From Candolleomyces eurysporus (taxonomy: Eukaryota > Basidiomycota > Agaricomycetes > Agaricales > Psathyrellaceae): 64,000 bases of DNA. Shown here in pieces: positions 33,141 through 43,568 of this stretch (within the stretch, counting starts at the first letter, position 1; each line of letters starts with the position of its first letter). The notes under the pieces are model-generated. The model was given only the letters and a program-made list of their open reading frames with translations, searched no databases and was not told the origin of the DNA. Made by a program: the position numbers and the translations under genes. The stretch lies in contig JANBPK010000943.1 in NCBI GenBank assembly GCA_027579435.1, positions 22,862-86,861 on the forward strand. Reading direction: 5' to 3'.

Positions 33141-36100
33141 CAGTCGCGGACAGGCAAACTCGACCAATTTGACAAATCCGTGATCTCTCACGAACCAACA
33201 AATAGATTTGGCCAAAACTTGAGGAAACAACTCAGAATTTCAAAAGTGTTCGAAAAACACATCTCCAAAGTTTTTCCCATGGGTTTTAAGGAACGGCGAA
33301 ATTTTTGGGGGTTTTGAACATTCAGGTAAAATCAAGGAACGGTTGGACGGACAAGTGCATCGATCTGTATAAGCGCTCGATTTGAGATGGTCCGATGACC
33401 CTTATACTTCCGCACAGCCCACGCCACTGCATTCCCCGTCAATCCCTGTCGATAGGCTTCCGTGAACCGCCACGAGCGATTGATAAAACGCCGAATGGTG
33501 TCAAAGGAGCAAGCATTCAGGCAATGAATTGCCGCTTCCTTTGCATCTTGGAAAGTCTTCTTCTCCATTTGCCGATATCGATATTTAGCCCACCCCCAAT
33601 ACTATGGATTTAGTATCAGTTCCAATTCCTGAGAGATGTCTGAGCACCTACCATTTCAATAGGATTCAGTTCACAATGGCATTTTGGAAGGAAGAGACAC
33701 AAGTGCCCCTTACTGACAATAACCTGCTCAAGCTCGGAGATTTGATTCGCAAAATCATCCTGGTGACTGAGAAGGCGAGCCATACAGCAGTTGCTGTTCT
33801 CGAAGGGACAGACTGGTTGGCACTTTGCCCACATACGAGACACATCAAATCCTTGTTCTTCAAGAACTTGCTGGAGACCTTTCAGGACCAGTTTCCCCTG
33901 CTCGTCTCGTGTCATCATTGGCTGAGGTTTACCTCGAAAGCGCGGGTCGGGATTGTTCATCAGAATGATTGTGTCGTGTCAAGGTTTCTGCACTCCACCG
34001 TTAGTCTTGTTCATTTTGAAGGCCTTTAAAGCGTCTTCAGGGAGCGCCGCATGAGCAGAGGACTGATCAAAAATGAATAAGGCTTGCTTCCCGGGATTTG
34101 CTTCTTCGAAAATTGGAATAGCAACATCTCCAACTTGAGAGATGAGCTGGTCCTTATCCCACCATGGGTCTCCATTACTCCCTCCAGGGAAAATCAAATT
34201 TTGTGCGTCTTTCTTGACAGAACCGTCTTCGTTGTACACAACTAGACACCCCGTGCTCTCGCATATGAAGCCCAAACAGTGAATGAGACGGCCGCGGCCT
34301 TTCTTCATCAGCGGTTGCTGACCCTTTTTAATCCTAAGTTGGCCATTAATTCTATGATAACTTCTTGAAACATAATATGTGATCGAAATGAGACTCACCA
34401 AATCAAAGATTGGTAATCATTTGCATGAAAACAGGACTTGTCCTGAAATACGGCAATGATTTCCTTCTCTCCAGGCTGAAGGATTGGGTTGACTCTCTTG
34501 AGCTCGCCTGTTTTGCCAGTAGGGACATACCTCGCCATACGATGTTAATATTCTGTGATTTTCGGAAGGTATGAGTGCTGCCAATAATGTACAACATCTT
34601 CCCTTTTGTGTCCGTCCATGTATATGCCCTTTTTACGAGTTGTCTTCACCCATCCAAGCTTTAAGAGCCAACGAAGAGTGGTCTTCGTGCACAGAGGTGC
34701 TTTGAGTGCGATTCAGAGCCCAGGAATAATCTCCTTGTTCAGTCCCTCGCGAAACTTGAGTGGTGTCACTGATCCAACTGTTTGAGTTGTGAGCCAAGCT
34801 CATGCTGCTCCACGGACGGCTTCATCTTGAAGCAAAGAACTGCGACTTTGATAACCACCCCGCTTTTCAACTGGCAGCTCCTTGTAGATCTGATAATGGC
34901 GTGCAAGTGCCCGAATTCATCTGGCAAAGTAGATAGCTGAGCTGTTGACATCTTCCTGACGAAGTGTTGCAAAGCTACAAAGAATCATTAGCTGATTTAC
35001 CTGGGACGAGCTGAATGTCTTGAATTTTGTTGTCAGGTGCACATTTATTTGATCTCTGAGGACAGACCAAGGTCGAATTTCAGGTGCAGGAAGCAGGTTG
35101 TCGTGAAGTTCTTCCTCCCAGCACTCGACTCCAGTTTCCGGGTCGATATTGAGATCAATTTGAGGCCCATTGATGCTCTGGGTCACGGTCCGGATTCCAG
35201 GTGCATCCTTGTTTTCCATTTTTTCGATTTCAACACTTGCCCGGTGCTTCAAGTTGTTCCTGCTTGATGCCTCCCGCTGATCATTAAAGAGTAGAGGTGG
35301 TGGGGTGACTGACTCCTGACAAATATCTTGGTCAAGAAACTCCAGCTGAATCTCGGGTGATTCCTGTCGAATGGCAACAGACTCAATATCGCTGCTCGGA
35401 GCACAAGAGATTGGAGGGAGGGAGTCAATATCTATCTCCACCTCACTATCTATCTCTTCTTTGATTGAGGCCTCATTATCTGACCATCCAATTGAGGTTT
35501 CGCCAATGCCAGAATCCAACTTGGGCGTTTTCCCTTTCCCACGCACAAAAAAAGCGTCAAGCTTTCCTTGCTTCATTTGCCTAGCCTTCCATTTCGGCAT
35601 CCTCTGAGTGTGAGGTGCTTTCAGTGTGACATCGGACCCCTTCCTGTACTCGGTTGGTTGATCTATTGAAGGTTAAATCTTAACTCAGCCCCAAATACTT
35701 CAATATTCTTGCAACTCACCTTTCTGTTCTCTCTTCTTTTGTTCCTGAGCCTTTCTCTCAGTCCCAGTGAGATAATCCTCATCTTTAGAATCGTCACAGT
35801 TGTCCCCTAGGTGAGTGCATCTCCTTCCTCCAATTGCAGCATCTCTCGCAATTGTATAAAGCCCATCCCTTACTAACTTTCCTCCACCCCATACCTCATC
35901 CTCCTGTACCATGGTTTCAAAATCATCTTCTACATCGTCATCCGACTCTTCACTCCACCTCGGCTTTGTGCTATCAAGTTGGACATTTGTGGAAAATGTC
36001 TCTTCATCATCGTGGGTGGTCTCGACTATTGTAATTTTGGGCTTGTGAATTTTGTGAATCTTTGAGTGACCCTTGAGGTTTGCAATACTGCAAGGGTGGA

Positions 36101-36592
36101 CATTTTTCTTCTTTTTTGGGGGCGGCATGGTGGTCAGGTTGATAGGAGTAAGCCTCGTTTCATCCTCGTTACAAGTCTGGGCCCCGTTGTAATTTTTTTT
36201 GTTATCTAGTTTCTTTCTCCGCAAGCAATGAGACGTGCTGTGAGGCACCCCTGTTGCGTCATAGCGCTCGGGATCCTTCCTAATTCACACATCAATCANT
36301 TTTTTTCTGCAAGACACAACGAATTGATTTCCCCAAAACTTTGGGATCATCAACCGCTCGTCAAAAGGAGTCGATTGCGCATTTTTTTTGGTGATTTTTG
36401 AAGCAAAATCCAGGAACGGCGAAATATTTCCATGCCCAGCTCAAGAAATCCTGATTTTCTGGGCAACAAACCGATAGATTTCGCTCAAACTTTGAGAGAA
36501 CAGAGGCCCAACAGGAATACATTGATTGAGATACTTTCCAGACACAGCTATAGAATCTCGAAAAGTTGGTCGAGTTTGCCTGTCCATGACTG
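33141..36592 (-). mobile_element. 3.45-kb DDE DNA transposon with TA duplication
   Basis: The ends read CAGTCGCGGACAGGCAAACT at 33141 and, inverted, CAGTCATGGACAGGCAAACT at 36592. TIR similarity covers about 30 bp through CTCGACCAA, and TA flanks both sides (33139-33140 and 36593-36594). Subterminal sequences such as GGAACGGCGAAAT recur in direct orientation at both ends (33290 and 36412). The transposase gene is on the minus strand. The element is inserted in a TA of the relic shared with 32.1 kb. Confidence 0.88.
33332..36128 (-). pseudogene. DDE transposase (IS630/Tc1/mariner group), one in-frame stop
   Basis: The gene starts near 36128 with MPPPKKKKNVHPCSIANLKG (nuclear-localisation-like) and a long acidic, charged N-terminal part. 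The catalytic core is visible in order: first Asp in FQDKSCFHANDYQSL (near 34440), second Asp in ALFIFDQSSAHAALPEDA (near 34080), Glu in FLPKCHCELNPIEM. An intron (GTAGGT...CCATAG) then leads to YWGWAKYRYRQMEKKTF and the closing GHRT motif at 33400. A single in-frame TGA at 33981-33979 lies between KP and HDTILMNNPDP, where Arg (CGA) is expected; the frame is open on both sides. Several introns are needed upstream (35.6, 34.9, 34.4 kb). Apart from the stop it looks complete. Confidence 0.8.
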
Positions 36593-36826
36593 TAGCACTG
36601 TAGGCAGTGTAGCAGCATAGCCACCTCCACCTTCCCCCAGAAACGCGCAGTGGACTTTGAATCAGTGGCAGTTTGGCAGTTATTGCCAGTTCCTTTACAT
36701 CTCCCCTCCATCCCAGACTGTCCTACCAATTCAGCATGTAAAAATAGGGCCTAAATCCCATTATTTGACCACTTTGTTCTATAATTACTCTATTCTGCTC
36801 TCTTCAAAGTCTCTGTTTGCTGTCTT

Positions 36827-37482
36827 TATTGCTGTTTTCATAATTGTTGGCGCAGCCGTTGAAACGCGCGCAAACACAAAATCCATGCGCGATTTGGGTT
36901 GTCGATTGGGGCACCCCATAGCTCAACAACGGGTGCACGAATCACCACGATTTTAGATACATTCAAAAGCGTGGATCGACTAGAATGTATTAGTGTACTT
37001 TTTTCCCTCATTAAATCATGCTTTCTCCTCAGGCTGGACAAACATCACAAAGGAGTCCAATTTGACAAGTGCAATTCATGTTGCATGCTCAACGAGGTTC
37101 AGTCCTCCCAGAATGAAATTATAGGGTCAGCATACTAGTGTAGTAAAGCTCTACATTGATTTTAGAGAGGTTATTTGCCCTCTCTCATCTGAGATAACAA
37201 TACCCTTTGGCATGGTGATACTGGGCAGAGAGGTTTGGTGATGGGAACCACATGAGGGTTGATGACATGCATCCAACCACCTGGTTTCAATTTAGAAATG
37301 GCCTTATTTTTCTACAGCAATACATTCTGCTCAATCCACGCTTTCGAACGCATCTAAAATCGTGGTGATTTGTGCACCCGTTGTTGAGCTCTGGGGTGCC
37401 CCATCGACGACCCAAATTGCGCGCGGATTTTGTGTTTGCGTGTGTTTCAGCGGCCGCGCCAACAATTATGAAAACAGCAATA
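36827..37482. repeat. Inverted repeat pair, arms about 165 bp
   Basis: The left arm (36827-36991) and right arm (37319-37482) are inverted copies over about 165 bp, separated by a 327-bp spacer. Shared text includes TTTTCATAATTGTTGGCGC and CAACAACGGGTGCAC and CACCACGATTTTAGAT. The arms differ mostly at CpG positions. The spacer has a single CpG. The structure could be the ends of a small transposon or two opposite copies of one repeat. It can fold into a long hairpin if transcribed. Confidence 0.8.
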
Positions 37483-37512
37483 ATGCCAAAGATTACTGGC
37501 AGTCTAAGCATC

Positions 37513-37748
37513 TGGAAGCCGTCTCTTACGATGGTTACACTAAGAGATACTCACAGACAATATACATTAGATCAACGTGTATTGTTGAAGGATCTCGAGA
37601 TGATACAGAGCGGAGGAAATGCAGAGATGAGGGGAGACAGAGAAAGGTAAGGTATAAGTCATGTCTGCACCGTATATATATGAGAGCAACTGTCATGTGA
37701 TTGTTTTATATATGTGGGTCCGTATGTACGCTGTGGAACGTCATTACA
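37513..37748 (-). repeat. 3' LTR of the gypsy element
   Basis: 236 bp, same length as its partner at 43333-43568 and without indels between them. It is the downstream LTR because the element reads on the minus strand. Confidence 0.93.
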
Positions 37749-37891
37749 CTACTCCTGTCTCAAAAAAAAGCAAACATTTAAAGTGAAAGAAAAATAAAAA
37801 GGAAAGAAAACAAACAGAAAATGCTCAGCACGGGTGCATCAAAACCCAGTGGGAAAAAGCTACCGGCTGGCCGAGAAAGAGAAGTGAAGAT

Positions 37892-40800
37892 TTATACATA
37901 ATCCTGGGGGTGGGCCGTTTGCCATATGTCCAAGGCTTCGCAGTCTTCAAGTTCCTTCCCGGGCAGCCATTTGTCATCTTTCAGACCATAACCTCTCCAT
38001 CTGACAAGATAACACCAGCCTTTGCCACGTCTTCGCGAATCAATTATGCAATTGATCCACCATTCTTCTGCGCCATCTGGCGTCATAACTGGACCGGGTC
38101 GTGAGTGTTCTCTCAAAGGAAACTTTGCAGCATTGTTGGGTACGAAACGCTTCAGTTGGGAGACGTGGAAGGTAGGAAAGATATTAGAAGAAATCGGCAA
38201 ATCTAAGGTGTAAGAAGAAGAGTCAGCATGAGTTTTTAGAATACGATAAGGGCCATCAAATCTTGGGATGAATTTTGCGGTCCTCCTCGCGTCACCAGCG
38301 AGATATTCTCTACGCCGGTTCCTGGTGCATAGTAAGACCTTGTCGCCCACTTCGAAATGAGGATCTGGATTTCTGTGTTTGTTTGATGCTTTCGCTTGGT
38401 TGATCTTAGCATGGTGAAGATTGTCCTGAGCCTCCAGAACGTCCACTCGTAAGTGCTCGAGAGTTGAGAGCGCTAGGTCGAGGTCGGTTGATGGGGGAAT
38501 CGAGGTGTCGTTGAGTGAAAAGGGTGGGATGACACGGGGGGAAAACCCAGACTTCAGCTGGAAGGCTGAAAAGCCCGTGGAGCTGTTAACCGTGTTCATC
38601 ATATCAAAGCAGACCTTTGGAAGGGCCTTAACCCAACCCTTCTGGTCACGCTCCACATGATAACGCAAGGCCTGGATCACAGTTTTGTTGGTATGCTCAC
38701 TGGCGCCGTTGGTCTGAGGATGAAAGGCTGAGGACATTTTCAGCTTTACCCCAGTGAGTGTATGCAGCGTCTTCCAAAACAACGACGTAAACAACTTATC
38801 CCGATCCGAAACTATTTCCAACGGCAATCCGTTGTCACAGTACCAGTTGTCGAAAAAGATTTCAGCAAATTCCGGGGCGGTAATCGTAGATTTGCACGGC
38901 ACTAGCTTTATGTCGGCCCTGAGACAATCTGTCATCGTAACGACAAAATCAAAACCCTTGTCCACAGGCAGCGGCCCGACAAAGTCAATTGCGATGGACG
39001 CAAAACGGGAGTCGGGCACGGGTAGCGAGTGAAGAGGGCCAGAGGGCCGTACAGTAGGGGATTTGTTCCTCTGGCATGCTTCACACCCAGCTATATATCC
39101 CATTTTGAGGTCACGGCGCATGTTCGGCCAATAAAAATCGTCCCGAAGAGCCTCATATGCCTTTTGGAATCCAAAATGGCCCAGAGCATCATGTGCAAGC
39201 TGGAACACTGTTTCCCGAAGCCCTGGAGTGTCTGGCACCAACAACCGATTATTCAGGTACCACAGGCCATCTTGGCTGCACAGGTTCTGAATGCCTTCTG
39301 CCGCATCGGCCAGTTTCTGACACCATGGGTCCAGTGTATCACCGTGAATCATCGACTGAATGAAACTGTCATCAATCGACAACTTGATGGATTTCCGGTC
39401 ATCAACTACAGCGGCAGCAAGAGAGGGAAGCAGGCTGTATTCCAGACAGGTATTACAATCTTGAATGATGGTGGCCGCAGCAAGTGGGGAGTCTCCCTTG
39501 GCTGCCAATATCGGTGAATCAGTCGCCCTCTGGTCATCCCAGAGGTCAAACTCGGTGGCCACCTGTTCAGCGAGGTTACTACTGTCAATCAACTCTGTGT
39601 GCGACAGTGCGTCGGCAACGGTGTTCTCCTCCCCCTTGACATAGACAAACTTGCCGTCAAATTGGGAGAGGTACTCCATCCAGCGTTGTTGCCTTCCCGA
39701 AAGGTCCTTCTGACCATCAAAATTCTCCAGTGTGCAATGGTCTGTGTAGATGAAGAAGGATTCACCAACCAGGTCAGAATGCCACTTAACCAGAGCCCGC
39801 ATAACAGCCAGCATCTCTTTTTCATGAATCGGATAGTGCAGCTGTGCTCCCTTGAACGGAGCCGAATCAAACGCCACAGGCTGAGCTGATTCCCATGTAG
39901 GCCCGAACGACAGGATAGCGCCAGAGCACATATTGGAGGCATCGGTGGTTACGTAGATTTTGTTGGCTCCCGGACTCTCATGGTCAATATTTGTAAGGCA
40001 TTCAGCGCCAACCACGAGGTCCTTTATTCCGTCAAACACTTTCTGGTGTTCAGCCGTCCACTGAGGGAACTCAATGTCACAATCCTTCATAGTCAGGCGA
40101 AAGAGAACCTCAGTATGGGCTGCAAGGTTTGGCAAGAAGGCAGCGAGGTACCGAACAAGACCCAAGAACCGACGGACCTTGGTAGCAGATTTCAGAGGCG
40201 GCCAGTGCTTTATCTTATCAACCTTCTGGCCATCAGGGTGAACACCTTCTGCCGAAATAACATGACCCAAGCAATGGATCTCGTTGCAGAAGAGACAGGT
40301 CTTCTTAGGGTTCAACGAAAGCCTGTGTTCCCGAAGCGCAGTCAATATTTCATGTAGGTGACAAACATGTTCTTCCACAGTATCTGAGAAAACGACAATA
40401 TCATCCAGATAAACGTGGACAAAATTTCCGAGGAACGGAGCAAGCGCTCGTGCAATCCTGCGCTGATGGATTGAGGGCGCATTGCGAAGTCCCATTGGCA
40501 TCACAAGCCAGTCGAACGAGCCCCACAGTGTACTAACTGCGGTGAATTCTACATCGTCTGGATGCATCCTTGTCTGAAAAAACGCGTTTGTCATGTCAAA
40601 GACCGAAAAGATCTTTCCACAAGCGATGTTGGCAATTATGTCGTCGACCCGAGGAAGAGGGTATCAATCAGGCACAGTGTTTGCATTAAGAACGCGATAG
40701 TCATTGACCCAGCGCAGCTTAGCCATCAGGTCAGCTTTCGGTATGACAAACGAGGGCGAGGCAAAAGGGGAAGAGGAAGGGCGAATACGGCCTGCTGCAA

Positions 40801-41792
40801 GATGCTCTTCAATGAGCTCCTTCCACTTATCGCAGTACTTACGAAGGCAGCTATAAGTCCATGATGGCATTGACCAGTTCGGATCTTTCAATTGAATTCG
40901 AGCGTGTACGTCAGAGGGAAGATCATCAACTGAGGATGGGGGGGGAAAAGACATCCTCGTAACTTTTCAGAATCTGTTGCTCAAGTTCAGCCCTCTGGAT
41001 CGCTGTCACTTTGTCTCGGATAATCTTATTCACCGCAGCAATGGCAGCGTTGACACAGCATGAGGAGCTCAAGCCCTTAAGCGCCAAGCGGCGATGTGAA
41101 GTCTGTTGCAACAACTCTGTCAACATATCTGCCCAGTCATTCCTAAGCTGACGAATCCTCGACCGCGGTGTGTTTTGTTGCCGGGCTGCCAGGAGAGATG
41201 TTAACCGGTCCAGGGGTGACTGTCACAGGCCCGTCAAGAGGTCATAGTTGCTCGCCTTAGCAATCGCAGTACAAGCGGCATGATCGACAACAATATCATT
41301 CTCGACAAGAAAAGGCAAACCAAGTAGGATTGGAACACACAAATTTTTAACAATTACAGCGTCTACTACTGAAGACGTCCATGCATGATCGGCCGAAGTG
41401 ACAGACAGGCGTACAAAATGAGAGGGGACAGTGGAGGCGTTGGATGTGAAGGCGGCGCCGACAGTAGGAGGGTTACGCAGAGGGAAACGACGGAGGCCGA
41501 GCTTGGTAGCCCACGTGTCATCGATCAATATCAGTCCTGCACTGTTGTCGAGCATTGTTGTGACCGGGGTAGAAAATTCATCAACACCAAAGACATGAGC
41601 CTCCCAGTAGAGATTTTCGACAGGAGTTGGATCACTCACATCATTGTACAGCTGCCCAGTGTTGTCCCAGCGTCCCAACAGTTCCTTCTGAGTTGGCAAG
41701 TGAACCCTGGTCCTTTTTGGGGTGACGGTGTTGACAGCAGCAGCAGTGACTCGTTGTCGGAGTCTGGTAGAGCTTGTATAGCGGCAGTGCAA
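37892..41792 (-). pseudogene. pol: Gypsy pol: protease, RT, RNase H, integrase, chromodomain
   Basis: Protease with DNSAGLILIDD lies at about 41560. RT holds WVNDYRVLNANTV, FVHVYLDDIVVFSD (catalytic DD) and LGHVISAEGV. RNase H has TTDASNMCSGAIL and YTDHCTLENFDG. Integrase has the HHCC finger (HDALGHFGF...CEACQRNK), IAIDFVGPL, ASEHTN with its Glu. The C-terminus is a chromodomain (CYLVRWRGYGLKDDKWLP), which targets chromoviruses to H3K9-methylated chromatin. The 2,700-nt part from 40594 is undamaged. Upstream, a TGA at 40666-40664 replaces the Arg codon in VPD-R-YPLP, and a frame change occurs at a G8 run (about 40936-40943, plus strand). Confidence 0.9.
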
Positions 41793-43042
41793 ACCGTGGA
41801 CGAGGACGCGGCCTTGGCGCCCTGCTTTTTCTTAGCTTCCAGAGCCTTTGACAAGGTCAGTTCCGTATAGTTGGCTGCCGAGGGAAAATTCCCTGTGCAC
41901 GTCCTCGAAAAATGGCCGGCGTAGAACTCACGGCATTTGCGACAGCCCTGATGTTCATTCAGCAGCTTGATTTCGTTCTCGGTGAGTGCTGGGAGACGGC
42001 CGGACTTAGAACCAGAGCCGGCAGGGCGGGCATGGTGGTCGTTGGGGGCGGAGGAGGTCGAGCCAGTATTTTGACGGTTAGCATTGCAGTGGACGTCGTC
42101 GGCGATCTCGTGAGCTCGTTTGAGTTCAAAACGGAGATCATCATCATACCGAGTGATGAACTCTGTCCACTGGAGTAATGGGATGTCCACTGGAGTAATG
42201 GGATGTCCACCTCCTCGGAGCCGATCCGGATCGTCTTGGGGATTGTGATGGGACGGAGCTTTGAACGAAGGTGGTTGGACATATTCGATTTCAGCTGCTC
42301 CATGATCCTTGATTCTGGCAGTGCGCCGTCATCGGACAGGGTCAGGAGAGTGTTGTTGCGAGCCACCTTGTTGGCATAGTCTCTCCACGGCTGATCTTTT
42401 CCTTGGGAGGCGCGGTAGATGTCGGCACGCAAGTTGTTGGCCCAGTCGTGTGGCAAGAAGTTGTCGCAGATTCGTTTAAGGAACGTGTCAAACGGAAGCG
42501 CACCCAGCACGGACTGATTGGCCGACACATATGTTGAGATGCGCACATCCTTGAAGCAGAAAAGTACAGGTCTTGCGACCCTTTTCTCCTCTGGGATATC
42601 CTTCTTGTCGAAGTAGCAGCGGCAGTACTGAGCAAACTCGAGCAAGACAGCAGGAGTCAGATCACCCGAAGAGACGCTGGGGCGTTTCCCGTGTCCACTG
42701 ATGGTGATCGTCGCGACGTTAGAGTTGCCCATGGTAATTATCTGAGAGGGACAGTCGTCAGAATCAGAGCTGGAATTGGATGACGGTTCGGAGTCAGAGG
42801 GAGACAAATTGGAGTTGTTGGGGGAACAAGGAGGAGGTATGACAGGTGGAATGGGAGGGAGAATGGGAGATTGGGGGGGGTATGTTGACAGTCTCCTTGT
42901 CTCCTAACAGATCAGTCAAGGGCAAGTCATCACCCGACAGCAACGGATCTCCTTGAGAGTCGACATCGATAGTCTTCCCCGTAGGATCCGAGGACGGTTC
43001 AGCTGTTCCCGCCTTAGTGGATCGGTGTGTATGAGGAGCCAT
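41793..43042 (-). pseudogene. gag: Gypsy gag, frame-broken
   Basis: The capsid-like part (LLEFAQYCRCYFDKKD, ADIYRASQGKDQPWRDYA) is on the minus strand at 42.3-42.7 kb. Toward the C-terminus a CX2CX6HX4C zinc knuckle variant is present (CRKCREFYAGHFSRTC, near 41930). A 20-bp tandem duplication (42166-42185 and 42186-42205) shifts the frame between VDIPLLQW and its repeat. Another frame change is at a G-rich run near 42875. The first ATG used here (43042) starts MAPHTHRSTK; an earlier start near 43156 is possible. Confidence 0.75.
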
Positions 43043-43332
43043 CTTAGCTAGGATCTTCGTAAGAAGATTAGCAGGACGTTCTGTTTGGGGTAAATAGCGG
43101 AAACAATACGGTAACGGCAAGGCAGTGGGGAAGAAGCCCAAGGGTGATTTCGCCATAGTCCTTTGGACTCTAGTCACCTTGAGCGATAAATACGGAAGTA
43201 AATTCGAACTTGCCTAATGGCAATGAAACAGAAACAGATATCGCCTGAGGCGATGAAGCAAATATCGGTGATTGGCGGCGTGCTCGCCGTTCACCAAAGG
43301 GGGTACACGGTGATTGAAACGTAAAAAAAAAG

Positions 43333-43568
43333 TGGAAGCCGTCTCTTACGACGGCTACACTAAGAGATACTCACAGACAATATACGTTAGATCAATGTGT
43401 ATTGTTGAAGGATCTTGAGATGATACAGAGCGGAGGAAACGCAGAGATGAGGGGAGACGGAGAAAGGTAAGGTATAAGTCGTGTCTGCACCATATATATA
43501 TGAGAGCAACTGTCATGTGATTGTTTTATATATGTGGGTCCGTATGTACGCTGTGGAACGTCGTTACA
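43333..43568 (-). repeat. 5' LTR of the gypsy element
   Basis: 236 bp, upstream LTR on the minus strand. The sequence following it internally (43332 downwards) is an A/T run and gives no obvious tRNA 3'-end primer site. Confidence 0.93.

Larger units (their letters stand above)
37513..43568 (-). mobile_element. Ty3/gypsy chromovirus LTR retrotransposon, full length, inactivated
   Basis: Two 236-bp LTRs (37513-37748 and 43333-43568) bound 6,056 bp and are flanked by a 5-bp duplication GCATC (37508-37512 and 43569-43573). On the coding (minus) strand the LTR begins TGTAATGACG and ends GGCTTCCA. A purine-rich GAGACAGGAGTAG precedes the 3' LTR (37749-37761). Order gag, protease, RT, RNase H, integrase, chromodomain is canonical. 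The LTRs differ at 10 sites, all transitions. Several coding lesions show the copy is dead. Confidence 0.95.

Noticed and set aside
41385..42178. Plus-strand open frames across the gypsy gag/protease
   Set aside because: They are antisense to clear gag and protease coding sequence and show no domain.
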